28,288 nt of DNA from an uncultured Eubacteriales bacterium (GTDB lineage: Bacteria > Bacillota > Clostridia > Christensenellales > Aristaeellaceae), in assembly GCA_900540045.1 (NCBI GenBank), contig UQEF01000032.1, positions 1-28,288 of the forward strand, read 5' to 3'. Below the pieces are notes generated by a model. The model saw nothing but the letters and a program-made list of their open reading frames with translations, was not told where the DNA came from and made no database searches. Below, piece after piece: positions 1 through 8,754 of the stretch. Every line of letters begins with the position of its first letter. The first letter of the stretch is position 1. Position numbers and translations under genes: made by a program.

Positions 1-2
1 TC

Positions 3-434
3 AACTTTGCGCTGGCGATCATCCCCCTGCTGCTGGTCATGCTGATCACCGGGACGGCGTTCACTCCGGCGCTACTGCTGCTCATTTTCGACATGCTGTG
101 CCTGCTGGGCTTCGTAACAGGCATGAGCCTGCTGCTAACCACCGCCATGACCTTCTTTCAGGACACGCAATTCCTCTGGGGCGTAGTCAGCATGATGTGG
201 ATGTATCTGACGCCGCTGTTCTATCCCGAGAGCATCATCCCGACACAGTTCCTGACGATCTACCACATGAATCCCATGTACCAGTACATCACGTTTGCCC
301 GTATCTGCATCATCGATGGCGTGTCTCCTGAACCGATGGCCTATCTGTGGTGCATCCTTTCTTCGGTGGTGGTGCTGGGGCTGGGGATTCTGACGTTCAA
401 GCGGCATCAGGACAAGTTTGTGCTGTATCTGTGA
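3..434 (+). CDS. ABC-2 polysaccharide exporter permease (Wzm type), 3' part only
   Basis: The reading frame is open from the left edge of the window, so the start lies outside. The visible ~143 residues are very hydrophobic and form several membrane segments, with the arrangement typical of the C-terminal half of ABC-2 permeases that export O-antigen, teichoic acid or capsule chains (a hydrophobic helix pair, the short WMYLTPLFYP motif, then a last helix and a short basic tail ending KFVLYL). The WxYLTPxFYP-type motif is characteristic of this family. The stop codon is followed after 10 bases by the start of a Wzt-type ATPase gene, and the two would form one transporter. The substrate is probably the polysaccharide made by the genes downstream; this is inferred from context. 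The homologous TagG/RfbA exporters cannot be told apart from this fragment. Confidence 0.85.
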   Translation, partial: NFALAIIPLLLVMLITGTAFTPALLLLIFDMLCLLGFVTGMSLLLTTAMTFFQDTQFLWGVVSMMWMYLTPLFYPESIIPTQFLTIYHMNPMYQYITFARICIIDGVSPEPMAYLWCILSSVVVLGLGILTFKRHQDKFVLYL

Positions 435-444
435 GGTGAAGCGG

Positions 445-1173
445 ATGGAAACGATGATTGAGGTCAGGGATGTGTCCATGCGCTTTCGCATGGCCAACGA
501 CCGCATCAGCAGTATCAAGGAATACGCCATTGCCCGGCTGCGCGGGAAGCTGAAATACAACGAGTTCGAGGCCCTCAAGCATGTGAGCTTCGACGTCAAG
601 CGCGGAGAGGTCATGGGGCTGATCGGGCACAACGGCGCGGGCAAGAGCACGCTGCTCAAGGTGATTTCCGGCATTTTGAAGCCCACGGAGGGCAGCGTGA
701 TTGTGCGCGGAAATGTCGCGCCGATGCTGGAGCTGGGCAGTGGCTTTGATTTTGATATGACTGGCAGGGAAAACATCTTCTTGAACGGCGCGATTCTGGG
801 CTATTCCGAGGAGTTTCTCAAGAGCAAGTACGAGGAGATCGTGGCTTTTTCGGAGATTGGGCCGTTCATTGACATGCCGCTGCGCAACTATTCGTCAGGC
901 ATGGTAGCGAGGCTTGCGTTTTCGGTGGCGACGGTGGTGGTACCGGAGGTGCTGATCGTGGACGAGGTACTCGCGGTAGGCGATGCGGAGTTTCAGGAGA
1001 AGAGCCGAAAACGGATGATGGAACTGATGAGCGGGGGGACGACGGTGCTGTTTGTGAGCCATAGCATGGATCAAATACGACAGATGTGCAATCGTGTCGT
1101 GTGGCTGGAACGCGGCTCGGTGAGGATGTTCGATACGACACAGCTGGCCTGTGACGCTTACGAAAACGGTTAA
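445..1173 (+). CDS. wzt: ABC transporter ATP-binding protein for polysaccharide export (Wzt/TagH type)
   Basis: This 242-residue ATPase would energise export of a finished, lipid-linked polysaccharide through the permease encoded just upstream. Walker A is GHNGAGKS at residues 61-68, the ABC signature is NYSSGM near 148-153, and Walker B is VLIVDE at 169-174, followed by the H-loop in [27 protein letters not shown] is the stretch that marks the polysaccharide-export subfamily. The start at 445 was chosen because GAGGTG (433-438) sits upstream and the frame before it overlaps the permease tail; ATG 454 is an alternative. The protein ends soon after the ATPase fold, so it lacks the C-terminal carbohydrate-binding domain that long Wzt proteins use for chain-terminus recognition. 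A decayed second copy of this gene type lies at 8755-9394. Confidence 0.88.
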   Translation: METMIEVRDVSMRFRMANDRISSIKEYAIARLRGKLKYNEFEALKHVSFDVKRGEVMGLIGHNGAGKSTLLKVISGILKPTEGSVIVRGNVAPMLELGSGFDFDMTGRENIFLNGAILGYSEEFLKSKYEEIVAFSEIGPFIDMPLRNYSSGMVARLAFSVATVVVPEVLIVDEVLAVGDAEFQEKSRKRMMELMSGGTTVLFVSHSMDQIRQMCNRVVWLERGSVRMFDTTQLACDAYENG

Positions 1174-1195
1174 ACAGTTGAGGAGGGTACAGGCT

Positions 1196-2935
1196 TTGCA
1201 GGAATATCAACGCTGGCTGGAAAAAGCAGCCTCAAATGAAGAAATCTTTCAAGAACTTAAAGCGATTGCCGGCCATACTGAAGAAATCAGGGATCGCTTC
1301 TACCGGGAATTGGAATTCGGCACAGGTGGATTGAGGGGCGTACTCGGCGCAGGCACAAACCGCATGAATGTGTATACCGTCGGCAAGGCGACACAAGGAC
1401 TGAGCCATTATCTGAAGCGCACTTTTGCTACCCCGTCCGTAGCTATTGCCTATGACAGCAGAATTCATTCGGATCTGTTTGCCGTAACGGCAGCGACAAT
1501 TTTTGCTGCCAATGGGATTGCTGTTCATCTGTATCCCCGACTGATGCCTACGCCGGCACTCTCCTTTGCCGTACGCGATCTGAAGTGTAGTGGGGGCGTC
1601 GTGATTACAGCCAGCCATAATCCTGCGAAATACAACGGCTACAAGGTCTATGGTCCGGACGGGTGCCAAATTACGACGCAGGCAGCAAAGGAAATCCAGA
1701 AAGAGATTGACGCCGTTGATCCGTTTGAAGATGTGCGTCGAATGGATTTTGGCACCGCTGTCGCGCGGGGACAGATCATCAATATCGATGAGGATATGAT
1801 CAACCGTTATCTGGCAGCTGTTGGAACAACTTCTGTCCTGCCCGAAGGCATTGATCAGAGCTTCTCTATTGTGTATACGCCGCTTAACGGCACGGGCGTA
1901 TCCTGTGTGCCGCGATGCCTGAAGGAACATGGTTTTACCCGGCTCATCATGCCTGAAGAACAGGATCACCCGGATGGTCATTTTCCGACCTGCCCGTACC
2001 CGAATCCCGAGATCCGTGAAGCCTTGGATATCGGTCTTCAACTTGCGCAGAGTACGAAAAGCGACCTGTTGCTGGCGACCGACCCTGATTGTGATCGTGT
2101 TGGCGCAGCTGTGCGCGAGGATGGCAAATACACCCTGATTACAGGCAACGAAATGGGGGTATTGCTTTTTGATTTTATCTGCAAAATGCGCATGGCGAAT
2201 GGAACGATGCCGGAAAACCCGATCGCCGTGAAAACGATTGTGACAACACCTATGGCTGCAAAAATCGCAGAGCACTACGGAGTTGAGCTGATCGATGTCC
2301 TGACGGGATTTAAATTCATCGGCGAGCAGATTGGCCTGCTTGAAAAAAAGAATGAGGCGGGACGCTACATCTTTGGTTTCGAAGAAAGCTACGGCTATCT
2401 GAGCGGCACGTATGTCCGGGATAAGGACGCTGTCAATGCGTCGTTGCTCATCTGCGAAATGTTCGCATGGTACCGGTCGCAGGGAAAGAGCCTTGTTGAT
2501 GCGCTTCAGGCGCTGTATAGTCAATACGGACATTATCAAAGCCGTCTGCTCTCCTTTGAATTTACGGGGGCGGAGGGGTTTGAGGCGATGCAAAAATTTA
2601 TGGAGGAGCTGCGGATAAATCCGCCTGCGTACATCCTCGATATGGAGGTAATGGCCGTGGGTGACTATTTGCATTCCTGTATACAGCATCAGGATGGGCA
2701 GCGGGAAGCCATCAATCTGCCGAGCTCCAATGTGCTGCGCTTCTGGCTGAAAGGAGATTCGCAGGTTGTTGTCCGTCCTTCCGGCACGGAGCCTAAGCTC
2801 AAGGTGTATGTGACGACGGTTGCGGATACTTGCCAGGCAAGCAGCGAGCTTGCCGCGCGACTGGCGAACGATTTTGAAAAAAGAATCCGTCGCAGCGGCG
2901 AACCAAGCATGGCCAGCCGTAATAAGCAAGGCTAA
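1196..2935 (+). CDS. Phosphohexomutase (phosphomannomutase/phosphoglucomutase)
   Basis: The enzyme interconverts hexose 6-phosphate and hexose 1-phosphate in the cytoplasm. At 579 residues it matches the long PgcA-like class of the alpha-D-phosphohexomutase superfamily. The phosphoserine loop is TASHNP with Ser140, the Mg-binding loop is DPDCDR at 296-301, the sugar loop is GFEES at 394-398, and the phosphate-binding loop is RPSGTEPK at 527-534. The start is set at TTG 1196 because a strong AGGAGGG (1181-1187) lies 8 bases upstream. A GTG at 1151 would extend the protein by 15 residues into the wzt tail and has no comparable ribosome binding site. With manC and gmd downstream, supply of mannose 1-phosphate is the likely role here. 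Glucose 1-phosphate for dTDP-rhamnose is also possible, because this class is often bifunctional. Confidence 0.88.
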   Translation: MQEYQRWLEKAASNEEIFQELKAIAGHTEEIRDRFYRELEFGTGGLRGVLGAGTNRMNVYTVGKATQGLSHYLKRTFATPSVAIAYDSRIHSDLFAVTAATIFAANGIAVHLYPRLMPTPALSFAVRDLKCSGGVVITASHNPAKYNGYKVYGPDGCQITTQAAKEIQKEIDAVDPFEDVRRMDFGTAVARGQIINIDEDMINRYLAAVGTTSVLPEGIDQSFSIVYTPLNGTGVSCVPRCLKEHGFTRLIMPEEQDHPDGHFPTCPYPNPEIREALDIGLQLAQSTKSDLLLATDPDCDRVGAAVREDGKYTLITGNEMGVLLFDFICKMRMANGTMPENPIAVKTIVTTPMAAKIAEHYGVELIDVLTGFKFIGEQIGLLEKKNEAGRYIFGFEESYGYLSGTYVRDKDAVNASLLICEMFAWYRSQGKSLVDALQALYSQYGHYQSRLLSFEFTGAEGFEAMQKFMEELRINPPAYILDMEVMAVGDYLHSCIQHQDGQREAINLPSSNVLRFWLKGDSQVVVRPSGTEPKLKVYVTTVADTCQASSELAARLANDFEKRIRRSGEPSMASRNKQG

Positions 2936-2948
2936 GAAGGACTGAGAG

Positions 2949-4238
2949 ATGAGTAGGCTGCATCCTAAAATTCTTTTAAAAAAGTTCATAATTCGCATAA
3001 AGCCTTACTTCTCTTTTCTGCCAAAGGGGGTTCGGTTGCGAATCGGGAGCGCATTGGGATGCCTGACAGGAAACAGAATCAAGAGACCTCCCGAACCGTA
3101 TTCACCCGGGCTCTTCCCTATGGGGGTTAACCTCTTCGGATTATTCAGGGCGGAGATGGGGTTGGCGCAGGGCGCAAAACTTTACGCCCATGCCCTGGAA
3201 TGCGGCAAAATACCGCATGTGTTGCTGAATCTGGATTTTTTGGAATGGCTTGCCCAGAATGATCATTCCTATGACAGACAGCTTGTTCAGGTGCCGGTTT
3301 ATGCGGTCAATGTTGTGCATATCAACCCTGATCAGTGGCGTGAAGCCATATATCCATTTGGATTGCAGGCTTTTGACCGGCATTATAACATCGGTGTATG
3401 GCTTTGGGAACTGGAGACCATCCCGCAAAAATGGCTTCCGATTCTTGCATATGTAGATGAACTGTGGGTTCCGTCGGAATTCATTGCCAGAGCACTGCAC
3501 AAGGTGACGGATAAGCCTGTTACAGTGATTCCGTATGGAATAAGCGTGCCTTTCGATGAGGCGGCAACCAGAGCTTCACTTGGCCTTCCTGAAGATCGAT
3601 TCTGCGTGCTGGTCATGTACGATTCTAACAGTTACGCGAGTCGAAAGAACCCGGCGGCCGCTATCAAGGCATATGCAAAGGCATTTGGCAAGCAAAACCC
3701 GGCTACGCATCTGGTCATCAAGGTGAACAATCCCAAGCAGGCGGACATCCAGTTCTTTGAGCGCGAGATCGAAGATCGGGCGGGCTATACCTTGATTACG
3801 GAGCAGATGGAAAAGCCGCGACTCAATGCACTCATTCGCCTGTGCGACGTATTCATCAGCCTTCATCGGAGCGAAGGATTTGGCCTAGTCATGGCGGAGG
3901 CGATGGCACTGGGAACGCCTGTGATCGCCACCGACTGGTCTGCCAATACAGAATTTATGACGAGGGAAACCTCCTGTATGGTGAATTATCAGCTTGTGCC
4001 TGTGCGCAAGCAATATCAGTATGGCGAAGCATCGCAAAGATGGGCGGAGGCCGACATCGATCAGGCGGCTGAATACTTGAAACGTCTGCTTGGGGATAAA
4101 ACGTATTACCGGAAAAAGGCGGAAGCTGGAAGGGCATGGATTACCTCCCGTTTCAGTCCGGAGGAGTCGGCTCGAAAAATGCGCAGCAGACTGGAAGAAA
4201 TCTGCAACATAAAAAGTGAGGCCGATCTGCATACCTGA
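2949..4238 (+). CDS. Glycosyltransferase, GT4 (family 1) fold
   Basis: This is a 429-residue GT-B glycosyltransferase, probably cytoplasmic and membrane-associated, adding a sugar from a nucleotide donor to the growing polysaccharide. The C-terminal donor-binding half shows the GT4 hallmark EGFGLVMAEAMALGTPVIATD (E-x7-E motif), preceded by a SRKNP segment of the kind that binds the nucleotide phosphate. The N-terminal half carries a GVNLFGLFRAEMGLAQ segment, common in acceptor-side domains of bacterial GT4 enzymes in surface-polysaccharide loci. An AGAAGGA sequence (2934-2940) precedes the ATG by 8 bases. The gene lies 13 bases after the mutase and 36 before manC, so it is probably co-transcribed. 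A mannosyl- or rhamnosyltransferase is plausible from the GDP-sugar context, but donor and linkage cannot be read from the sequence. Confidence 0.85.
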   Translation: MSRLHPKILLKKFIIRIKPYFSFLPKGVRLRIGSALGCLTGNRIKRPPEPYSPGLFPMGVNLFGLFRAEMGLAQGAKLYAHALECGKIPHVLLNLDFLEWLAQNDHSYDRQLVQVPVYAVNVVHINPDQWREAIYPFGLQAFDRHYNIGVWLWELETIPQKWLPILAYVDELWVPSEFIARALHKVTDKPVTVIPYGISVPFDEAATRASLGLPEDRFCVLVMYDSNSYASRKNPAAAIKAYAKAFGKQNPATHLVIKVNNPKQADIQFFEREIEDRAGYTLITEQMEKPRLNALIRLCDVFISLHRSEGFGLVMAEAMALGTPVIATDWSANTEFMTRETSCMVNYQLVPVRKQYQYGEASQRWAEADIDQAAEYLKRLLGDKTYYRKKAEAGRAWITSRFSPEESARKMRSRLEEICNIKSEADLHT

Positions 4239-4274
4239 TGCAGACGCGGCATGAACGAAAGGTGTGAAGATGCC

Positions 4275-5345
4275 ATGAAAAAAACAGCACTCATTATGGC
4301 CGGAGGTCGTGGAGAACGCTTCTGGCCCAAGAGTCGGCAGGACATGCCCAAGCAGTTTCTGTCGCTGACGGACGATGATAAAACCATGATTCAGTTGACG
4401 GTAGAACGCATTCGTCCGTTGGTGGATATCGAAGACATCTATATCGCAACGAACCAGGATTACAGGGAGCTTGTACGCAGGCAGCTACCGGAGTTGCCGG
4501 AGCAGAATATTCTGTGTGAGCCGGTAGGTAAAAACACTGCCCCATGTATTGGGCTCGGCGCTATGCACATCGCTAAAAAGTATGAGGATGCTCTGATGTT
4601 CGTGCTGCCGTCGGATCATCTGATTAAAATGGATAAGATTTTCCTCCGGTCCCTGCAGGACGCCTGCGATGTGGCTGAGCAGGGCGAGAATCTGGTGACT
4701 ATCGGCATTACGCCAAACTCTCCGGAAACCGGTTATGGCTATATCCGTTTTGACGCAGAGCACACGCTGGGAAGGGCATTTCGGGTGGAGCAATTTGTCG
4801 AAAAACCGGACTTAGAGAGGGCCAAGGAATATCTGGCTTCTGGCCAATATATGTGGAACAGCGGCATGTTCACATGGAAGGTATCCACAATTCTGAAAAA
4901 TATCCAGACGTTTATGCCTGATACCTATGAGGGCCTGCAACGCATCGGGCAGGCGATCGGTACTGAACAGGAGACCGAGGTGCTAGGCCGGGAATTCATG
5001 GCGTTTAAGTCCGAGTCCATCGATTATGGCATCATGGAGAAGGCGTCCAATATTTACATTCTTACGAGCGCGTTTGGTTGGGACGACGTCGGCTCATGGC
5101 TGGCAGTCGGGAGAATCAAAAAGACAAATGATCTGGGCAACATCGTCAGCGGCAACGCGATCACGGTAGACACGAAAAACACGATTATTCAGGGGGAAAA
5201 GAAGCTAATTGCAGCAGTGGGGTTGGAGAATATAATTATCGTGGATACACCGGACGCGTTGCTTGTGTGCGAAAAGGATCATGCAGGCGAGATTAAAAAG
5301 GTGCTGGAGAACCTGAAAATCTGCAACAGGACAGAGTACCTCTGA
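4275..5345 (+). CDS. manC: Mannose-1-phosphate guanylyltransferase
   Basis: This enzyme makes GDP-mannose from GTP and mannose 1-phosphate in the cytoplasm. The pyrophosphorylase signature GGRGERFWPKS is at residues 10-20 and the FVEKP motif at 174-178. LPSDH and GYGYI stretches typical of the family are also visible. At 356 residues it is the short, single-domain form without the fused phosphomannose isomerase domain of long ManC/AlgA proteins. The start at 4275 gives the N terminus MKKTALIMAGG expected for the family; an in-frame ATG at 4251 would add 8 unconserved residues. The ribosome binding site is weak (AAAGGTGTGAAG, 4258-4269), which leaves the start slightly uncertain. It lies between the phosphohexomutase that could supply its substrate and gmd, which would consume its product. 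Confidence 0.9.
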   Translation: MKKTALIMAGGRGERFWPKSRQDMPKQFLSLTDDDKTMIQLTVERIRPLVDIEDIYIATNQDYRELVRRQLPELPEQNILCEPVGKNTAPCIGLGAMHIAKKYEDALMFVLPSDHLIKMDKIFLRSLQDACDVAEQGENLVTIGITPNSPETGYGYIRFDAEHTLGRAFRVEQFVEKPDLERAKEYLASGQYMWNSGMFTWKVSTILKNIQTFMPDTYEGLQRIGQAIGTEQETEVLGREFMAFKSESIDYGIMEKASNIYILTSAFGWDDVGSWLAVGRIKKTNDLGNIVSGNAITVDTKNTIIQGEKKLIAAVGLENIIIVDTPDALLVCEKDHAGEIKKVLENLKICNRTEYL

Positions 5346-5396
5346 GATGGACAAGCAAGATAGTTTCATCATTATCAATATACGGAGGAGATAATC

Positions 5397-6425
5397 GTGA
5401 CTAAGCGGGCATTGATTACGGGTATCACGGGGCAGGACGGTTCTTATCTGGCGGAGCTATTGCTTGAAAAGGGGTATGAGGTTCATGGTATGACGCGCCG
5501 TGCCTCGCTGCCCAATACGGGCCGCATCGAACATATCATGGATAAGATCACGCTGCATGACGGTGATCTGAGCGACACGGCGAGCATCATGCGCATCATG
5601 AGCCTTGTGCACCCGGACGAAGTTTACAACCTGGCGGCGCAGAGCCACGTTCAGGTGAGCTTTGATGTGCCGGAGTATTCTGGCGATGTGGACGCGATCG
5701 GCGTGCTGCGCATGCTGGAGGCGATCCGCATTCTGGGTATGGCAAAGACGTGCAAGTTCTATCAGGCTTCAACGTCCGAACTCTTTGGCAAGGTAGAGGA
5801 GATTCCTCAGAAGGAGACCACGCCCTTCCACCCGTACAGCCCTTATGCGGTTGCCAAGCAATATGGCTTCTGGATTGTCAAAGAATATCGTGAGGCGTAT
5901 GGTATGTTTGCGGTAAACGGTATTCTGTTCAATCATGAGTCTGAACGTCGGGGCGAAAACTTTGTGACCCGGAAAATCACGCGCGCAGCTGGTCGAATCG
6001 CATGCGGACTTCAAGAAAAACTACAGCTGGGCAATCTGGATAGCAAACGCGATTGGGGATATGCCAAGGACTATGTGGAATGCATGTGGCTGATGCTCCA
6101 GCATGACCAGCCCGAGGACTTTGTCATTGCAACTGGCGTGCAGCACACCGTGCGTGAGTTTACAACGTTGGCATTCAAGCATTGCGGCATTGAGCTGGAA
6201 TGGCAGGGCAGTGGGATTGATGAAAAAGGCGTAGATAAGGCTACGGGCAGTGTGTTGGTTGAAGTCAATGCAGCATGGTTCCGGCCAACTGATGTGGATA
6301 ACCTGTGGGGTGATCCGACGAAGGCAAAGACCGTGCTTGGTTGGAATCCCCAGAAGACCAGCTATGAGGAGCTTTGCGCAATTATGGCTGAGCATGATCT
6401 TGAGCTTGCAAAAAAAGAGAGATAA
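5397..6425 (+). CDS. gmd: GDP-mannose 4,6-dehydratase
   Basis: Gmd converts GDP-mannose to GDP-4-keto-6-deoxymannose, the branch point to GDP-D-rhamnose, GDP-L-fucose and related sugars. The protein is an extended short-chain dehydrogenase of 342 residues. The NADP-binding GxxGxxG is GITGQDG at 9-15, the catalytic pair is Y150-x3-K154 in YAVAKQYG, and the family stretches TSELFGK and [11 protein letters not shown] are present. The start is GTG 5397, supported by GGAGGAG (5384-5390). The partner reductase is not adjacent; a candidate lies ~7 kb downstream at 13380. The tail [13 protein letters not shown] is echoed by a relic on the opposite strand near 17454. The gene ends ~120 bases before a strong hairpin terminator. 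Confidence 0.95.
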   Translation: MTKRALITGITGQDGSYLAELLLEKGYEVHGMTRRASLPNTGRIEHIMDKITLHDGDLSDTASIMRIMSLVHPDEVYNLAAQSHVQVSFDVPEYSGDVDAIGVLRMLEAIRILGMAKTCKFYQASTSELFGKVEEIPQKETTPFHPYSPYAVAKQYGFWIVKEYREAYGMFAVNGILFNHESERRGENFVTRKITRAAGRIACGLQEKLQLGNLDSKRDWGYAKDYVECMWLMLQHDQPEDFVIATGVQHTVREFTTLAFKHCGIELEWQGSGIDEKGVDKATGSVLVEVNAAWFRPTDVDNLWGDPTKAKTVLGWNPQKTSYEELCAIMAEHDLELAKKER

Positions 6426-6546
6426 AGTGTAACCAACCTTTTAAAGAATATAGGTTATGGGGAACAGGGGAGTTTAAAGTACCCAACTCTTTAAGTGAAA
6501 TCTAAAACCATCGATATAAGCGGCGGATTCTAACGAGATTTTCTTG

Positions 6547-6587
6547 CACGGTTCCCCTGCACCGTTGCAGGGGAACCGTGTGTTTTT
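6547..6587 (+). terminator. Intrinsic terminator after gmd
   Basis: A perfect 15-bp stem (left arm 6547-6561, right arm 6566-6580, loop CCGT) is followed by TGTTTTTG. The position, ~120 bases downstream of the gmd stop and before a gene-poor scar, fits the end of the wzm-wzt-manC-gmd transcription unit. Confidence 0.75.
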
Positions 6588-6621
6588 GAAAAAATCACCG
6601 AGGTGAGCTTTTTCAACACAC
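6578..6621. repeat. Second, imperfect inverted repeat overlapping the terminator
   Basis: The sequence from GTGTG at 6578 to CACAC at 6621 can fold back on itself through TTGAAAAA..TCACC paired with GGTGAGCTTTTTCAA, with a 1-base bulge. It shares the GTG of the terminator right arm, so the two hairpins are mutually exclusive. It might be an end of the decayed insertion sequence that follows, or a second terminator with its own T-run. The stretch from 6622 to 6779 is AT-rich and I recognise nothing in it. Confidence 0.5.
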
Positions 6622-6779
6622 AGAAATATAAGTCATTCTTCTACATATGACTTTTTAAGTTCTCGCATGAACGTTTTATTTCCAAAATTATCATGGACTA
6701 AAGGAGTAAGCAGAAGTGATTGAACCTGTAAAAAAACAAATTATATAAATTTGCGGAGGAATGGTCTACATAATAATTA

Positions 6780-7112
6780 TTTGTTAGAGCTGAACAATTC
6801 CATGACCAACTGGAAAACTTGCCTCTTCCCTCTCTGGATAAGCATGCAGTTGTGATCATGGATAATATGAGATCCCACCATGCGAAGATGATTATGGATC
6901 GATCAATGAATAGAGATTCAAATACGTCTATTTGCCGCTATATAGTCAGACTTTAATCCGACATTTTTGGGCAAAACCAAAGGCTATTCATCAGAAGTTG
7001 AAGGCTGTTTCCATGCCAATCTGCCTTCTGCTGTTCAACCAGCTTTTCATGTTATTTTTCTCAGCATGGTTATGATGAATGGTTTCAGTCTTGTGGCATT
7101 TGCGTTATTTGA
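6780..7112 (+). pseudogene. Decayed IS630-family transposase, C-terminal part
   Basis: Broken reading frames together give the C-terminal half of an IS630-type DDE transposase. From 6780 one frame reads FVRAEQFHDQLENL and then VVIMDN, which carries the second catalytic Asp. A frame change near 6930 leads to YLPLYS, and further shifts give SDFNP and HFWAKPK, the decayed form of the family motif LPPYSPDLNPIEHFWA. A last frame reads YDEWFQSCGICVI and stops at 7110-7112. At least two frameshifts are needed, and the N-terminal DNA-binding part is missing, so the gene is dead. It ends within a few bases of the rmlA relic, which suggests that this element inserted into or deleted rmlA. Identification rests on the motifs only. 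Confidence 0.8.
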
Positions 7113-7117
7113 GTAGT

Positions 7118-7231
7118 TTGCTAAACGGCTGGATTTCAAAGGAAAAGCTGCTAGAGAGCGCGGCGCGCTATGACAAAATCCCGTATGATATCCGTCTCAA
7201 AGCCGTCGGAGAAAGAAAGGTATTGCATTGA
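7118..7231 (+). pseudogene. rfbA: 3' remnant of rmlA (glucose-1-phosphate thymidylyltransferase)
   Basis: One frame reads LNGWISKEKLLESAARYDK and then IPYDIRLKAVGER before a stop at 7229-7231. This resembles the C terminus of RmlA proteins, which end with a NGWI-x-REKLLE helix and a PYG-x-HLKAVAEG tail. The stop overlaps the ATG of rfbC as TGATG, the spacing expected of an original rmlA-rmlC operon pair. Everything upstream of this stretch (about seven eighths of the gene) has been replaced by the IS630 relic. No rmlB is visible either. The match is short (about 37 codons), but position, frame and coupling to rfbC all agree. Confidence 0.7.
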
Positions 7232-7794
7232 TGAAAAAGCTCGAGACCAGATTGCCCGGGGTGTATCTCATTGAGCCGCAAGTCTTTGGTGACCGTCGCG
7301 GCTATTTCATGGAAACCTACTCCACCGCCGCCTTTGCAGAAATGGGCATCGACACGGTGTTCGTGCAGGATAACCAGTCCTTCACGGCACAGAAGGGGAC
7401 GCTTCGTGGCATTCACTTTCAAAACGCGCCCATGGCTCAGGCCAAGCTGGTACGCGTGACCCACGGCGCGGTGATGGATGTGACAGTCGATCTGCGGAAA
7501 GGAAGCCCCACCTACCTGCAATGGACTGCCACGGAGCTCAGCGCGGAAAACAAACACATGCTCTATATTCCGCGAGGCTTCGGGCATGGTTTCAAAACCC
7601 TGACGGACAACGTAGAGTTTTGCTATAAAGTGGACAATCTTTACAGCAAAGAACATGACCGCGCCATCCGTTTTAACGATCCTGCTATCGGCGTGTACTG
7701 GGGAGAAGTGGTGGAGGAGCTGCTGTCGCAGAAGGACATGACCTCCCCCCTGCTATCAGACAGTGACTGTAACTTCGTGTATGGAGAAATGTAA
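7231..7794 (+). CDS. rfbC: dTDP-4-dehydrorhamnose 3,5-epimerase
   Basis: RmlC epimerises C3 and C5 of dTDP-4-keto-6-deoxyglucose, the third step of dTDP-L-rhamnose synthesis. The protein has 187 residues, the usual length, and forms a cupin fold. Catalytic His62 is in TLRGIHFQ and the Tyr of the active site is Y132 in CYKVDN. DNQSFTAQKGTLRG and YIPRGFGHGF are family signatures. ATG 7231 is preferred over the adjacent TTG 7228; AGAAAGG (7214-7220) is the ribosome binding site. The start overlaps the stop of the rmlA relic, so translation was once coupled to it. Promoter and upstream pathway genes were probably lost with rmlA, so expression of this gene is uncertain. Confidence 0.93.
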   Translation: MKKLETRLPGVYLIEPQVFGDRRGYFMETYSTAAFAEMGIDTVFVQDNQSFTAQKGTLRGIHFQNAPMAQAKLVRVTHGAVMDVTVDLRKGSPTYLQWTATELSAENKHMLYIPRGFGHGFKTLTDNVEFCYKVDNLYSKEHDRAIRFNDPAIGVYWGEVVEELLSQKDMTSPLLSDSDCNFVYGEM

Positions 7795-7813
7795 TGCGAG
7801 GAAGCTCATACAA

Positions 7814-8734
7814 ATGAAAGTATTTGTTACGGGCGTCTGTGGCCAACTGGGCCATGACGTGATGAATGAATTGGCCCGGTGCGGGCATGAGGGCCTGGGG
7901 AGCGATCTTGCACCCGTATACAGCGGCGTGCAGGACGGAAGCGCGGTATGTGCCATGCCCTATGAGCAGCTGGACATCACGAACGCGGAAGCTGTGCGGG
8001 AAAGCCTCCTGCGCGCACGGCCCGACGCGGTGATCCACTGCGCTGCATGGACGGCGGTGGACGCGGCTGAGGATTCCGAAAATCGGGACAAGGTGCGCGC
8101 GATCAACGCAGGCGGAACACGGCACATCGCGAAAATCTGCAGGGAGCTGGGCTGTAAGCTGATGTACATCAGCACGGACTATGTGTTTGGCGGCCAGGGC
8201 AAGGAGCCCTGGAAACCGGAATGCGAGGACTACGCGCCCCTGAATGTCTATGGGCAGACCAAGCTGGAGGGCGAGCAGGCAGTACGTGAGCTGGTGGAAA
8301 AGTTCTTCATCGTGCGCATCGCATGGGTATTCGGACTAAGTGGAAATAACTTTATCAAAACCATGCTGCACCTTGGGCAAACGAATTCCACCCTACGCGT
8401 GGTTAGCGATCAGGTCGGTACGCCAACCTATACGCCGGACCTAGCGCGGCTGCTAGTCGACATGGTTGAGACGGAGAAGTACGGAACCTACCATGCCACC
8501 AACGAGGGTGGGTACATCAGCTGGTACGACTTTGCCTGCGAGATCTTCTGTCAGGCGGGGTTATCCGTGACCATACAGCCCGTGACGACGGCGGAATACG
8601 GCTTATCAACGGCAGCTCGCCCGTTCAACAGCCGGCTGGATAAAACCAAACTTGTGAAAAATGGCTTTGCGCCCCTGCCTGACTGGCGCGACGCGCTGGG
8701 AAGGTATCTGAAAGAGATGCAGAAAATTCAATGA
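7814..8734 (+). CDS. rfbD: dTDP-4-dehydrorhamnose reductase
   Basis: RmlD reduces the RmlC product to dTDP-L-rhamnose. The 306-residue protein is an extended SDR with the nucleotide-binding GVCGQLG near the N terminus, the STDYVFGG stretch, and the catalytic Y146-x3-K150 in YGQTK. VRIAWVFG and the late RPFNSRLD motif are also typical. The start at 7814 gives the expected MKVFVTG N terminus and is preceded by GAGGAAG (7798-7804). An upstream in-frame start at 7763 would overlap rfbC and is unlikely. It lies 19 bases after rfbC. The pathway needs rmlA and rmlB, which are destroyed or absent here, so this pair works only if those two are encoded elsewhere. Confidence 0.93.
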   Translation: MKVFVTGVCGQLGHDVMNELARCGHEGLGSDLAPVYSGVQDGSAVCAMPYEQLDITNAEAVRESLLRARPDAVIHCAAWTAVDAAEDSENRDKVRAINAGGTRHIAKICRELGCKLMYISTDYVFGGQGKEPWKPECEDYAPLNVYGQTKLEGEQAVRELVEKFFIVRIAWVFGLSGNNFIKTMLHLGQTNSTLRVVSDQVGTPTYTPDLARLLVDMVETEKYGTYHATNEGGYISWYDFACEIFCQAGLSVTIQPVTTAEYGLSTAARPFNSRLDKTKLVKNGFAPLPDWRDALGRYLKEMQKIQ

Positions 8735-8754
8735 ATCGCCGTTTTAAAAATAAC

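Noticed and set aside
1232..2998. Long open frame on the - strand opposite the phosphohexomutase
   Set aside because: The + strand carries all four catalytic motifs of the mutase. The antisense translation has no recognisable motif and reflects codon composition.
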